Positions 25,964 through 40,500 of a stretch of 64,000 nucleotides of DNA are shown here, piece after piece. A model generated the notes under the pieces. It saw only the letters and a program-made list of their open reading frames with translations, did no database searches and had not been told where the DNA came from. The stretch comes from Dysidea avara. Its lineage: Eukaryota > Porifera > Demospongiae > Dictyoceratida > Dysideidae. How positions within the stretch are numbered: position 1 is the first letter of the stretch; every line of letters starts with the position of its first letter. The position numbers and the translations under genes are program-made. The stretch spans positions 34,725,297-34,789,296 of the forward strand of contig NC_089279.1 in NCBI RefSeq assembly GCF_963678975.1. Reading direction: 5' to 3'.

Positions 25964-27110
25964 GCTACTATATCATCACCAACCAATGACACTGATTGAT
26001 GTGAATGACAAAACATTACAGTGAAACCTTGTTAATAGGGCCACCTGTGCATGGGACCCATGAAAAGTAACCCTATCTGAGGTGGCCCTATTACCAAAAA
26101 CCTCATTAATGCAGCCATAAAACAAAACCAGCAACTGTCAACATAGGAGACACTGTCAGGGGAAGCCAAGGGGGGGCAAGAAGTTTTAGTACACAACGGT
26201 GTTTATTCCACTAAGAGGATAAGAATAGAATTCTAGTCAAGGATTCTAGTACACAAGTTATATTCATTTGCAATTACATAACTTTATTCAGCATATAGCT
26301 GGATGAATGATGGACATAGTTTTTAGACTGTAGTTGGAGAAAAATTTTAAAAATTAGACCTCCCAGGGTTGAATTTAAGAGAATATTTAATTGCACTTAG
26401 CTAACAAAGTGTATGCTTTGCAATGCGTACAATTAAGGATTGGTTAGCCTATCTGAGATAAACCTGTTTGATGGTAAAGTGTATACTAAATCAAATTAAG
26501 GAGTAGCTAGTTTTGTTATGATTTGTAAAAATTGGTAAATTGATGTATTAGAATTGCGACTGTTCTATTAGAGTAGTGACTGCTCTATTAGAGTATCACG
26601 ATCTTTGCACAAAAATTCAAATTTATTTGCCTCACTTTCTTTTACAGTGTACAGTTTAGCTGTAAAGTACATTTATAACTGTTAAATTGTCTTCTATTTG
26701 CCCATTGGCTTTCTATACTTCTGAATACAGTACGAATGCATGATTCTAGTTTCTGGTATCAATATAGTACTGTAGGTCCAAGGGGGGCAAGAGAAGGACC
26801 ATGGGGGTACAGCACCCTTTGGCCCCCCTCAGATCCGCCAAATTGCTGTAACAGCAATTTATATAATTGATCTGAACACACTATTTATCAGAGAAAAGTA
26901 GGAAAACTCACTGCATCAGAATCATTCCAGCAATTACTTGAGATAATGAAAATACATGCAGTTTTAATTGGATTTTCCCAACAAAGGAAAAAAACAGTAT
27001 AATATTGGTTGGTGAAGCCAAGTTATTCACAACCCTATAATACCTAATACACTCACCTTATTAGGAAGTACACCACACTACAATGTCCTTATAAGGAAAT
27101 ACACTAGTGT
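25964..27110. other. Repeat debris, no gene
   Basis: The stretch begins with a CAGTGAAACCTTGTTAATAG end (pogo-like, no partner). It also includes two G-run fragments (26160-26180 and 26770-26830, AAGGGGGGCAAG) and two adjacent copies of the CTCTATTAGAG motif at about 26557-26600. No exon was recognised. Confidence 0.45.
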
Positions 27111-27111
27111 A

Positions 27112-27125
27112 TATAAACAACACAG
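27112..27125 (+). promoter_or_regulatory. Possible TATA box of the fibrinogen-domain gene
   Basis: GTGTATATAAACAA lies about 90 bases before the ATG at 27206, at a suitable distance for a short 5' leader. This is sequence resemblance only. Confidence 0.4.
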
Positions 27126-27205
27126 ACCATGGCCAGCACACATCATCACAAAGTACATAACTAGTTGACCAGCAACTCTATTATGACTACTACTATACTA
27201 TTACA

Positions 27206-28277
27206 ATGTTGTTGATAGTGGCTGCTGTAGGAGGAATAGCAGTAGTAGATGGGGAATGTAAAAGATACAGCAGTGAATCCCCCAGTGATCCTATTGAGAA
27301 CTGCTGTTGTCTTGGCTACAACTACTCTACCAGTTTCAACAAGAGAAGATCAGTTGTTTACACTCTAGCTAACTTCTGTGGAGTGAAGTGTTTGGACATA
27401 GAAGGATATTGTGGTAGTATAAGTGAGGTGGTGGGTGGTACAGAGAAGAAGACAATCATTACAACAAAAGAATTTACTCCATAGAGACTGGGTTGAGTAT
27501 GAAGATGGGTTTGGATCACTGACTGCAGAGTTTTGGTATGGTCTGAGAGCTCTACATTGTTTAACTAGTCAGGGAGATTGGGAGATGAGGATAGACTTTC
27601 AACTTAGTAATGGAACAAGATCTTATATGCATTATGGTGGACACTTTAGAGTAGGACCAGCTGAAGATGACTATCAACTGAGTATTTCTGACTTTAAAGG
27701 AATTACACCTGAAGATCCATTTGGAGTAGGCAGCAAGAGTTACTACGACTTGAACTTGATGAAATTTACCACTAGGGACAATGACTTGTGGATAGGTGGT
27801 AATTGTGGAGTTAATGGACACAGTCAGGGCCGCCCACAGGGGGGGGGGGGGGGGCAACTGGGGCATTTTGCCCCGGGCCCCCAGGAAGGGCCCCCTGAAT
27901 ACCTGTTTAAAAGATCGATATACTCTAATAGAACAGTCAGATCTAAATACTCTAATAGAGCAGTCACAGTATTCTTCAGAGGAGCAGTGTAGCAAGCTTA
28001 TAGATAAGGAGATATGGTTGGTGATGGGTAGTGAAGGGCCCCACTTTAACTCTTTGCCCTGGGCCCCTTAATTTCTCTGGGTGGCCCTGGACACAGTAGT
28101 ACAGCTCCAGGTGGATGGTGGCACAACAATTGTTTCCTTATAAATCCCAACCATAATTATGATAGACCACATGGGTTATTGTATATAAGGTACCTGGTAC
28201 CATCCACCATTTATACAAATGATGATACGTCCATTGAACTGCAACGTTTATTGTATTTAGTGTGTGTACATGCATAA
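27206..28277 (+). pseudogene. Fibrinogen-C-domain secreted protein gene, disrupted
   Basis: The ATG at 27206 begins a signal peptide (MLLIVAAVGGIAVVDGEC) and a Cys-rich lead-in (SVVYTLANFCGVKCLDIEGY). In another phase follows the fibrinogen C-terminal domain: WWVVQRR, DWVEYEDGFGSLTAEFWYGL, MRIDFQLSNG, DNDLWIGGNCG. After a transposon the domain ends with GGWWHNNCFLINPNHNYDRP and a stop at 28275-28277. Fibrinogen-domain proteins are secreted, often calcium-dependent lectin-like recognition proteins. Two defects exist: a one-base phase change near 27425 (sequencing error not excluded) and the hAT MITE at 27825-28089, whose own stop truncates the protein. Without the MITE and one duplication copy the 3' part is open to its stop. 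It converges on DLEC1, 0.9 kb away. Confidence 0.85.
27825..28089. mobile_element. hAT-type MITE inserted in the fibrinogen exon
   Basis: Terminal inverted repeats CAGGGCCGCCCACAG and (reverse complement) CAGGGCCACCCAGAG are flanked by perfect 8-bp duplications GACACAGT at 27817-27824 and 28090-28097. The 265-bp element plus one duplication is 273 bp (a multiple of three), but it contains in-frame stops. Inside are a long G-run, GGGCCCC blocks and two copies of the TACTCTAATAGANCAGTCA motif. The perfect duplications point to a recent insertion. Confidence 0.92.
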
Positions 28278-28452
28278 CTGAGAATATGTGTAGTGAATTT
28301 GCTAGATACTGACATTAGCAATACATACGTATCATATTGTATGTTGTTACTCTGTACCATAGTGCATGAAATATGACAAGAACATTTATTGGTATCAGAT
28401 GCCACAGTTTATTTGTAAGACAATATGGTCCATAACAACCAAACAATGACAA

Positions 28453-29142
28453 TCAATAATGGTATGGTTCATCATTACTTAATATGCTCAGTTAAGACAA
28501 TTGTGACAGATCTGCAAGAACCCAAAATGTATGCAAATTCCATGTTTCCTTTCCAAAGGAATGGGCGATTAATTAAACAGTAATAACTTACCAATTCACA
28601 TACATTAGGTCCATGCCAATTATGCCAGCTGGGGCATACTAGATAGGTAAAAACATTGAGCATATTTCCAGCATAATAGGCATGTTTTCGTGCATTGGGT
28701 ATCACAGACGCTAAAACTTTATGGAGTTTGCATGATTCAGACTAAAAAAAAACAGGCAAACAACAAAAAGTCTGATTTAGAGCTACTTGTGAAGGGAAGA
28801 ATGGCTAAAGATCAAGATACTCTAATAGAACAGTCACCACGTGTTGAAATGTGCTCAAGAATACCTCTTGCCTTGGTGAACACAATGTCACGGTTTTTGT
28901 CTTTAGTACATTCTTTTACTGCAAAACCGGTCCTCAAAAATGGTTTAATTTTTGACATTGTATTCACCCTCCCACATTGTATTCAATGCATATTACTGTA
29001 CAATCAGGAATGTGTGAACATAATAGGTGATTCTTGCAAATCTGGTACAATTGTTGACTCAATACATCAATCATTAACAACAGTACTATACGCATGACAG
29101 TACTATACGCATGACACAGTTATTATGGTATCATCACAGTTA
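28453..29142. other. No gene recognised
   Basis: This is the gap between the convergent fibrinogen and DLEC1 genes. A 135-codon plus-strand frame (28690-29097) has no recognisable domain or splice context. One TACTCTAATAGAACAGTCAC copy lies at about 28818. Confidence 0.45.
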
Positions 29143-32100
29143 CTATGGTAACATTGCTTCATCAGCAGATCCAGTACCAGACACAGTAAAGCTCACATGA
29201 TCTCCTAACACACCCCTGATGTACACCCTCACAACATACTCCAGCTCATCACTACAACAAGGAGATCATCAACTGATCACATTACCTGCTACTACTCACA
29301 TTGGAGTGAACATCACTGTTATAATAGAAGAGTGATGTGGGTAAGTGGTAGAACACGTTGGGCTGACACTGAACACTTGTCCTGAACAGTTAGCTCTCTC
29401 ATTAGTGCACTCCTCCACTGGTTCAACTGTATGATGTAGCAAACACATTGTAGCATGTATCACTATAAATTCTATAACAGGCATCTCTTACAATAGGTTA
29501 GTACTATATACATATGTTAGTATCATGCCATACATGTTACATACATATATTTCCCATTCGCACATGCATAGGTGACATGTACAACAATAAAATGAGGATG
29601 GGGTGCTAGAGTCTCAGTATTGCAATTCTGTATTTCGTGTATTTCAAAGTATAAGCCAAGGTATATGTTTGAGTGCAAGAAATTTCAAGGGATCATCGAA
29701 CTACGTAAAACAAGGGAGGTCACCTACAGCTGCATACGGTGGAACCTCAGTTATCCGAACCCCTGGGGACCACTTACAATTCAGAAAAGTCCATAGCTTT
29801 GATATTTTGTGTAAAATCACCTTAAGACAATACATCTGAAACATGAAAATTATTAACTACTCTAATAGAACACTCACTACAATCAGTTTTGGCCTCTGCT
29901 TAACTGAAGATTCGAATGAGATAACTGAGGTTCCACTGTATATATTAGTATATTAGTGGACATTTAAGGTAGTGCTGAAGTAATCATGTGAAGGCGTACA
30001 ATGCCCATTTGTCGCAATTGAAATTAACCCACGCACTTAACAAGCTATTTCAGGGTGATGGAGAACTTCACTTGAGACCATGCAGTCTACGTTTAAAGGG
30101 TTTTTAAGATAGTCTGTAGTGTTGCAGTTAACCATACCAAGTTTCGTGGAACCGCCTGCTTTAATTTCATATCTATGAAACTCTGAAATTAGAAGCCGAT
30201 TTTAAAAATAACTCTCCTAAGACACAACCTAGCGCTACACTACTTTGGCTTATACGGTTTCTCAATACGTAGAACAACTCTATGGATTCCTTTTTATCAA
30301 TAAAAGTTGTTAAAATGCTCACCCGTGTCCTTCAACAAGCCTGTCAAGTGCAAATCTAAAAAAAAATTGTTCAATAGACTTTTAAAGATGCATCTCTCTA
30401 GTGTCTTGAAGGGCTATGGTACCCAAAAATGAAATTATTAGGCGAATTGTGACTAGCCAAGGTGTGCTCCGTAAAGAAGTGATCATGCAATAACAGCTGT
30501 TGCTGTTCACCACGAATTTTCCAAACTTTATACAAGGTGATGATGTTAGAACATGTTGTATCAACAATAATAGACTGACAGGTTAATAGAGCTGATTCGT
30601 TCAAATCTTCGTAGCACTCCGCTTTGTTCTATAGTTTTCCGTGGTTTTTCATACATGACCACAAACAGGCTGTCCCAATAACATTGTAAGGCTTCACATA
30701 ATTACTTCAATGCCGCCTTAATTCCTACTTCAACCTATAGTCATGACTGAAATAGGGATTTTATGCCCACTAGTATATCTGCAGGTATAGGTGACCTACT
30801 TTCCAAAGCATTAACTGCATGGCTTACTATCTTACCATAGCTATATGATGGCTTCCATCTATGTATACAAATAAATTTAGTTTGGTGTAAATCATACAAA
30901 AATATTTATTTCTAATACGATTTTTTTTGCACAAAGATAAAGTGAATCACGTAAGTAGCTACATTGATAGAAAATGTAACATGCTTAGAAATTTAGTACC
31001 TGACAAGTTCCACTGACTAGTACAATTGGAATTGTTGTACACAGTAACTGGTAGAGATGTTGACTGGTTCAGTAAAGTGGCGCCAAATTTCACATGATCG
31101 ACATCAACACTCAACGTTGGTAGGAACACTTGTGAAGTCAGTGATAACAACTATCAACACATCACCAGTAACTACATTATATCATTATCACTCTGTGTAC
31201 TTGTTCTACTCCAGTGGAATACTTCACTGTGAGGTGTCCTGTGTTTGTGATGACCAGTGGATCATCTGGCTGGCTGTTGTGTCTTTTAACTACTTCATCT
31301 AGTGTCAACTGATAGCCCAAACACACCTACAAAATATTATGTATAGTATGGTACCACCTAAGTGCAATGTCATTTCTCACAAGTGTGTGCAATTAAAAAC
31401 TCACTAATTAAAGGGTGTCGCAGCCATTTCAATAGTGAGTAGTTACCCGAGTTTTTTAATCATGCGCACTCATGAGAAACGACATGGTGCCGTAGCTCAC
31501 ATTACATTGCACAGATACCATACACACACAACAGCAATGTACACAGTCACACCAATGAAACACTGAGTCACCTACACACTACTCAGGTGCTACATAAGAA
31601 TTGGTGCAGGAATATCCCCATAGGGACAGGACTGATACCATGCACCACGTCTCATGAGTCCCCAACCTTAGTAACCGTTTTTGTTTTGAGATACAGACAA
31701 ATGGTAGTTAATACCCAGGTGTCCAATAACACAGCTAAGTAGGATGGAGCAATGCAATTAGAGTTACAACAAACACATACTAGACCACACACACTTAACT
31801 ACACTACCTGTGCAGTATAGTGAGGAGTGAGAGTTATTGGTAGTGGAACCGATGTATCACATGAGAATGGTGGGTGTGCCATCAGATCAAAGGTCAACTT
31901 CATGTCAGTTACATTGTTCAAGTTGACGTTTCGTTTAGTAAAACATGATGACTTCACCTGTAAAGAAGAGAACTATGCACCAGCTGCAAAGATGCCTATA
32001 TAAACCCAAACTGGCCACAACTTATCTTAACAGATCTCCACACTTAACAGGTTATTTTATACATACAGCAGAGATGACAATAGAATATTTGTAAAGCCAC

Positions 32101-35100
32101 TGACTAGTTTATTGTGTTACTACCTAACTAGTACACAGTCACATTGTTACATTGTTACATACTACTCCATCAGTTCCCAATAACTGGTCAGCCATGAACT
32201 GGAAGATCACTTCATCTTCTTTACCATCATCATTATCAAACTCCATACTCAACCTGCACACATGGTACCCCATGGATAAAAGAACATGTAGAATACTGAA
32301 GAAGATCAAATACAAACCTATAACAATAAATTATCATACACGTACTTTTAAATTTGTCATTGATGGTCAATTGTGATTTGTGGCCAAATTGTGGGTACCT
32401 TATTTTGTGGGCAAATAGTCACAGTTTGCACACTAGCCACCTCAAAAATAAATTACACTTTAGCCTGCGTGCCAGTAACATTCACATACAAATTACCTTA
32501 GTAGCGCAATGGTTGTATTTAAATTGTAGGGCAATCATCTGATGTAACCTGTCTACTTGAACTGATAGGGATCTATCTATATTTCACCAGAGCCTTACCT
32601 TTTGCAAAGGGGTGGGCAGCACCAGACTAAGTATCCACATGCTTTTCCTTATAATAGCTGCTGAAAGTTTAATGGTAAAAAACGGTGGCCCATTCTCAGC
32701 ACCAAACATTCACACTGTCCCCACCCATAATAATATTAAACATGTACACCACCTACATACAAACAGTGTTGGGAAAGTTACTTTGTCAATGTAATATATT
32801 ACATATTACTCTTTACTTTTGGGCAATGTAATAAGTTACAGTTACATATTACTCTAAATGAAAAGTAACTTAATAGTATTACATTACAGGTTTTTGCAAT
32901 TGAATTCGTCGCCTTTGCAATTGCGGAATTCATCCCGTTTGCAATTGAATTCGTCCGTATTGCAATTGAATTCGTCCCGTTTGCAATTGAATTTGTCGGT
33001 TTTGCAATTGAATTCGTCGGTTTTGCAGTAGAATTCGTCGCGTTTGCATTACAATTTGTCATAAACAAAACGGCTCCAAGAAACCAACCTGTTCATTAAG
33101 AGATGAACTATTTTGGTCTTGGAGAGTTACACTTGAGACACTAGAAGGTAATAGAAGCTGGTAGTACGCGAAGTTAATAGCTGTCTGACAAGTTAATTAA
33201 CTTGCTCACGAGTGACCTGACCACACCCATCACGAATGGCATAGTAGAGTTTGGAATGTTGCTGGATAGGCTGTAGAGGAAGAATTATTGCCTTATAAAG
33301 AGTTGTTTACTACTGTTGTACTTGAACAAGTTCTTGTAGCAGCTGCTACATCATGTTTTCGTGTTTGCTCCAGCTGCCATTTGATTGCAAACAGGATGAA
33401 CTCAATTGCAAACGGGACGAATTCAATTGCAAAGTCGCTGAATTCAATTGCAAAAACCTGTAAGTTACTTTTGCTCTGACCATACACCTTTCCTTTACAC
33501 CTTGCATGTTAGTTACTGAGCTAGCATATAATAAACACTCCTGTAAATATGGCTATTGGCTTCTTGCACCTGTGTAGAGATGTTCATTATTTTTACCACT
33601 TCAGCCATACCTAAATATTGTTGGCAAATCACGTGACCAGTTGTCTGAGGTATGAACTAATACGGATAATTATATTATAGGGGATCAGGACAGTAGATTA
33701 TTGCAGCCACTAAGCTGTTGAGTAACACTAATTGGTTAGTAATGGACCTGGTAATGTGTTATGAACATCTTTACACGTCACTAACGAACTTTTGTTACTA
33801 ATAAACGAACTGTGGGTTCCTTGAAAGTAACTTTTATATTACTAGACTATGAATAGTAATGCATTATATTACTTGAAATCACAAAATGTACTAACTATTA
33901 CATAATGCATTACTTTAGTAACACGTTACTCCCAACACTGCATACAAACACCCACTCCCCTTCAATTGTTCTTATTATACTGTACTACTATTCTTTACTA
34001 TGATCACCTTGGGTAGAGGCTCTTTCCAGTAAGGTCAATCCTCAATGGATCAATCTCATATCCTTCACCTCTCACTGCTCCATCATAGTGATCCTGTGGA
34101 AGTGATAACAGTGACCAGAGGGTAGGGTCAATTAACTGGACCCCAATGATAAATGTATTAAGATAAATGAAATGTTTGGATAATTGAAGGCCATTTATTA
34201 TATACAAAGTTCACTCAATCACTCAATAGAACATATGTGATCGGATTTGCGAAAAGGTACTTTTTCCACACATTTGACATACCAGCAAACAAAATAATGT
34301 AACACTTGACTCCTTACACCAATTAACTTGCTCTTAGTATCAAAATGTAGCCAGATACTGTGGCTACATTCATTGAAAATTTCAAGCAATTATATGCTAT
34401 GATCAAAAAGTTATGAAGCTTTGACGTCCAAAAAATGGGTCAAATTTTGTGTGTGAAAAAGGTACCTTTTCGCAAATCCGGTCACATATTGTATACACTA
34501 TAGACTCATGTTCGTATAGCCTTGCTACATTCCTAAATGGCTAGCCTTTTTTTTCTATTCAGTATTGACTATTGAAAAAGGCAGCCAAATTACTAGCCAA
34601 AAATAGGAGGAATGCAGCAAGGCTGAATGTAGAACACAAGTCAATGATAGAGGTCCAACATTAAAACTATTAAAATCACAGATAGTTGTACTTGACCGCT
34701 CCAGATATCAGTGTTAGTTACTTTTATCTTCATATTGTAAAGCAAAGAAATTGTTATGGTATTGTCCCGTATCATCAAGCAATGTTACTAAATGGTTATT
34801 CCTTGTAGTTGTGAGGTATCTTTTATGTGGCTTCCTTTGATTTAATGTCAACTATCATCTTCATCACAAAAGATTATTTGAAGGGGTCAAAACAAGTGAA
34901 AAAACCAATGGGATGAGATGGAACTGCTGCCTACATAATGCAATGATGCCAGCTTATCTCCAAACATATATAGTCCATCTTTGGCCAAATTGTCCAAATA
35001 TGTTGGGCAAAAGAGGGCTGAAACAATAGTATAGCTCACACTATCAGAGGTGATGCTGACACGACCCAAAATATAAGAATATATAGATCCATCGCCAGTT

Positions 35101-37552
35101 TCCATAACAACAGGAGTAAATTCTACCTCAGCAGAGGCACTAGAATGTCCCTTGATGACCTGTAAGTGATCAACAACCTCAATCACAATCAAATTAACCT
35201 TGACATACAATTTGATCAGGATGTATTCTAATGGGATGAGATGAGACTACTCCTTCATGAGCCTTGATCATGACCTTCACCAGATTATGTGATCCCTTAA
35301 TGACTTCATCAGGTATGACATCATCATCACATGATCCCTCATCATCAGTGATATCAACAGGGAATGGTTTACCCACAGCCACAGTGAGGTCTATCAGTTG
35401 TTGATCACCAGGTATTTTATTGTACACCTCCCAGTCCACCGTCAGCTCTGTACAAAGGAACAAAAGTTGTAAAATTATCACAATATAAAGGCTAGACCCC
35501 AGGACAGTCATTCACATATAAATATAAATTTAGGCAAACCAATAATGTATATATTACATGGTGATCTGTTTCAATGTACAGTTCTATTCTGCAAAATGCA
35601 TTAGCTGTTTCTGTTAGTATAGCTTAGCTAGAAACCAGTCATATATTTTTATTGCTCTTGTGTATAACACTGTTTTCTTTTTCTGATTAAGTAGCAAGGC
35701 ATATGTACGTACTACAGTGGAAACTGTCTTATCGGTCGGTCACCTGTATAGAAAGACTATCTCTTTAAAACACACTTTATTTACTAATCAACCTGCCTAA
35801 AAGCAATCATGACCAACAATTAATTTTGGTCCAGCTTTGACAAATTCTACTGTATCATAAAAATACAAAGGAAAGCTCTACCAAGAATACAGTGACCAGG
35901 TGTGACCGTACAAGGAGAGGTGTAGTGTGCTTGCACCACAAATTATAGCTGACTCACCACATGGACTGGTGTTCTTTAGTTTAACAGTTCTCTTAACAGG
36001 TCCACTATCAGCTGGGTGAGAACCAAACCTGAACAACACACACACTAATCACAGCCATACCTTAATGTGACACATTACCTTGATATAGACTGTAGATTCT
36101 TAAGTAGTGCAATAGGACAGTACAAAAAACTTGTAGAGTTTCAATAGTAACATTAATGACATGCATTGCAATAGATTAACTAAGCAAGCACCCTCATGTA
36201 CTTGAACTCTTAGTATGAAGTATCTATCCTATGGCCCCAACATTTTACATTGTGACTATTGTTTAATGTTTACAGGGATGACAACATAGGCTGTTCTTCA
36301 GCTGTGCCCTGAATTGTACATAATACAATATGTTCCCGGTTTTACAGCTGGGTGGCTGGAACAATGGGGGCAAAGTTCTTGCTCAAGGAAACAACAGTAG
36401 TAGTAGTAGTAGATCCCTGCCTGGGAATTGAACTTGGGACCTGGGATCTCTCGATCACCAGGCCAATTCCCTACCACCTGGGCTACCACTGCCCTGTTAA
36501 CTACTGAAATCAGGACACCACCCCCAATAGTGTGAAGTGGTGTCAACGTATCCTCCACAATATCACTATACAGGCCATATAACATGTGTACTTACCTCAC
36601 TATAGTGGAGCCATATGTAGCAGTGGTAGGGAACAATACTGGACTACCAACAACTCCATAACTGATAGGAATTGAAGTATCAGCTAACCCTGGTACCTGA
36701 ATAATATAGACAACACTCTAATGTTGGCTGTATGTATACACAAATCCGTAATCCAAGCATCCATTTTAAGAATCTAGACAATAGTTTAGAACTACTCCAA
36801 TTTATGAAAAATTTGCCAGTACACTAATGTCTACCTAATTATTTAGTACAACCCAATTTGATGACATAAAATGAGGTCACATGACATCATATTAGGTCAC
36901 ATGACATCTTATTATGTCACATGACATCTTATTATGTCACATGACATCTTATTATGTCACATGACATCACACAAGTCATATGAGATTCCTTGACATTACC
37001 TGACACACTAGTTGATCAGAGTATGCTCCCCACATGTCAGAATATGCCATCACCTGGATCATGTGACTAGAGTAGGCGGGAATGTCTAACTCACTTGGGG
37101 TCACAACAAAGCCACACCCCTTCCCTCTAGACAACACCTGATTGGTTAGATCTGCAACAGCAACAACTTTGGCATCACATGACTATCCACAATGTCTCTT
37201 ACCTAACTGACTCTTTTTGTTTGTCATGCTCTTGGGGTTAGCTAGGTTAGCAGTTTGACTAAGCAGTGTGTTCTTGCTAGCTCTTGTAGTTGGTGGCTCA
37301 GTGTGTGTCACAGTAGATAGAAAGTGTACCACATGAGCTATTAGACTGGTGGGTATGGCAGTGTCATTTGTCACTTTGAGGTATAGTGAGTGAGGGGCCT
37401 TGCCAAGTGAATTGGTACTACCAAAGTCTAGCAGACACCTAGTGTAGCATATGGTGAAGTAAAGTATGTATATAACTATACAACACACGTGCATGGACAA
37501 CACACAAGCACACACACACACATTACACTACACTACACTACACTGCACAATG

Positions 37553-37591
<39 letters not shown>

Positions 37592-40500
37592 ACAAGCACA
37601 TTCACAACACATACATACACAACACATACATACACAACACATACATACACAACACACAAAGAACAGAAAGGTCATTAGCTGCCAGTACTACTGTCATGCC
37701 GAGTGATACTGCCATACATGTATAATAAACAGATGCTGTGGGGACCTGGATACAGGATCAGTGTAGAACTGCATCAAACCTCACAGCAGAGTGTGTGGGT
37801 ACAATAAATCTCACTCATATAGATAGTTAGCACTTGCTTCCCCAGTTGACAATGGAGAGCCAAAACATGCTACACTATAAACAATATATTAAAAATTATA
37901 AATTTAAAAATAAAGTAGGAATCCAAGCGATAAAAAGTAGTGAAACAAGAGAAGAATGATGGTAACTATTACAGCATAGCTTGGTGGGAAATCCCTACTT
38001 TGGCATGATATAGCAATTATTTTGTGTTCAATGCCAAAGTATGTAGGAATTTCCCACTGAGCTATGCTGTAATAGCTACCATCGTTCTTCTCTTGTTTCA
38101 CTACTTTTTATCGCTTGGATTCCTACTTTATTTTTTAATTTATAATTTTTAATATACTAGTTTGTTTAGTTTTTTGTTAAGGCATACAGCTAGCTATAAA
38201 CATGTGACTGTTCTATTAGGGTGACTGCTGTGTTAGAGTATCTCGAGTCAGCCTGCAAAGATGTGCGCTTGCCCAAAAAGGGGCGTGGTTTCGATCAATT
38301 ATAGAGTATCTCGAGTCAGCCTTCCAAATTGAAGGTGTGTGGTCACTGTAATACAGCTAGTGCAAAAGGGGTGTGTCATCGTGGTTTCAATCGATAGATC
38401 GATAATGTGTAGAATGAAGAATGGACGTGATCTTGTGATCTATCGTGAAGCTATCTAGTACCAGTACCTCCATACAGTACCCTCTGTCATCGATTATATC
38501 AGTAAGGAATATAATCTATTCCTCCTTACAGTAGCGTAGTCTAAGCGCCTTAAATAATCTTGTGGCGTCTACTATGCTGCTTAAAGAAAGTGTTGATACA
38601 GAAAATTAACGCCTCGATATGGTTTCGTTGGATGAAGAAGAAGGCAAGCAGCCTGATTGAAGATGAAAGAAAAGACAAGGCACAGAGGGAACACACTTGT
38701 CGGAACCCCAAAAGGCACATCCCACTGGTGAGTTTGTTATTGTAGCATAAAATGGTGGCTATGCACTGCTTTGTTTGGCCTCTAGGCTTGTGACTGTGGT
38801 CAGTCAGGCAGTCCAAGTTTTGGCGATTTTTTTAAATTCTGTATCCGGCCACCTGTAAGCGTTTTGTTGTATTTAATGCTGTTTTATGCATTATATGGAC
38901 TAGTACTATTCCGTAAAGGTGATTTTCGTTTCGTAAGATATCGCTAGGATGATTTTTAAAGGTGGAATTTTGGGCGGCACGCGAAAATTTCATTCCTACT
39001 TAAACAGTACAACCATACCGTTTGATTACTACACAACTAAGTCACTTACTCTTGGTCACTTGGTCTATCCAGTACAGAGTAATGGATGGATAGTCCATGT
39101 ACATGACCAGTAACACTTAGTAATACAGGATCCTTCATCCCATCCACCTCACAACACATAATGGCCGCTGGTAGATCATCTCCCTACAACACCACAATAC
39201 ACACCACAATACAGTCAAACTCTATTGATCTTATACAATGATAAAAGTGCCCAGAGACTCAATAGACTCAATCCTAATAATTACATACCAAGTAATTGCT
39301 CTATTAGAGTAGCTGGGCTCATCTTAACTTTGTAGCTATCACAATAAACTGTGTTTCTCTGCATCAGTCATACACACAATTTAGTGGATGCAGACTTTCT
39401 CTCCTCGATACTGCAGTGTAGCATGGTGTAACTTATAATTCAAAGACTATTTCAAGATATTCACAAACAGGATATTAAGTTGATATAGATTGTTCGCTAA
39501 AAACGCTATTATACAAATCTTGAAAATTGCTCTTACTCATACAGGGAAATCTCTATTAACAAACTATACAAATTAAGAAAAAACCTTCACAAGACAAATG
39601 GAAGATACAAAGATTTTGTGGTCTACATATTTAAAAGGAAATCCTCTATATTGCAATAAAAATGAACTTCTTGATTATAACGTATTCATTATAGCAAGGT
39701 ATAATAAATAATACAGTATAACGTACACAACAAACTGACAGTACACACCTCAGTGTTCCATGTCACAGTAACAGTGAGATCACATGAGCTCCTAGGACCA
39801 ATAGTCCCACATGATGGACTGATGGTAGCATCACAACACTTTGCACCATCACCATATAGCTAATAATGGATGTGTGGTGATATATAGGGTAATAATTGTG
39901 CTATACACTTGTGCACACATACAAATGTATTGTAGTACCTTGTGGAATAATACAGAAATAAATGCTTACAAATGACTATGTTTACAGTAAATACTATATA
40001 AATACTTTATAGCAAATTACTGTCCTGCTTTTGTTGTATTGGGAAACCATGTAGTTTTACCATTCTGTCTATAGTTTTACAGGGGCGGATCCAGACTTTT
40101 GGAAAGGCAGGGGGAGGGAGGGGGGTCAAAATGAAATGACACTACATTGTCTGGTTTGGTAAGGTGAGACCAAAAAAAGGTAACAGCCTGTAGACAATAG
40201 CTGCCCACCCCAGCATTTATCAGTGATAAAGTACACATAAATCCTAACATAGCTCACTACACACTGCTTTGAATACTGTGACTGCTTTATTAGAGTATTT
40301 CGATCTTGGTATACTAAAAAACTTTTAGGACCCCCTTCCCCCACCTGTATCCGCCACTGGTTTTAACACACTGTGTCTTTGTAAAACACTCTAATTGAAC
40401 AGTCACAATTTACTGCTTGTATAAAGCACTGAAAAGCTATGACAATGTACAGAGATTATATGTACAAGATTCTATAAGCAACAAAGTGCTAGGATATTAA

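Noticed and set aside
28690-29097. 135-codon plus-strand frame between the fibrinogen gene and DLEC1
   Set aside because: No recognisable domain; contains the dispersed CTCTAATAG motif and low-complexity Lys/Asn codons.
36300-36515. tRNA gene
   Set aside because: A- and B-box-like elements are present, but the arms do not form a proper cloverleaf and a SINE-type body follows.
36876-36972. CRISPR-like array of 20-bp repeats
   Set aside because: Units are directly adjacent with no unique spacers, in an animal intron; a simple tandem repeat.
38560-38745. Short frame conserved in part at 48496-48699
   Set aside because: The reading phase is not kept between the two copies and stops differ, so the DNA repeat, not a protein, explains the similarity.
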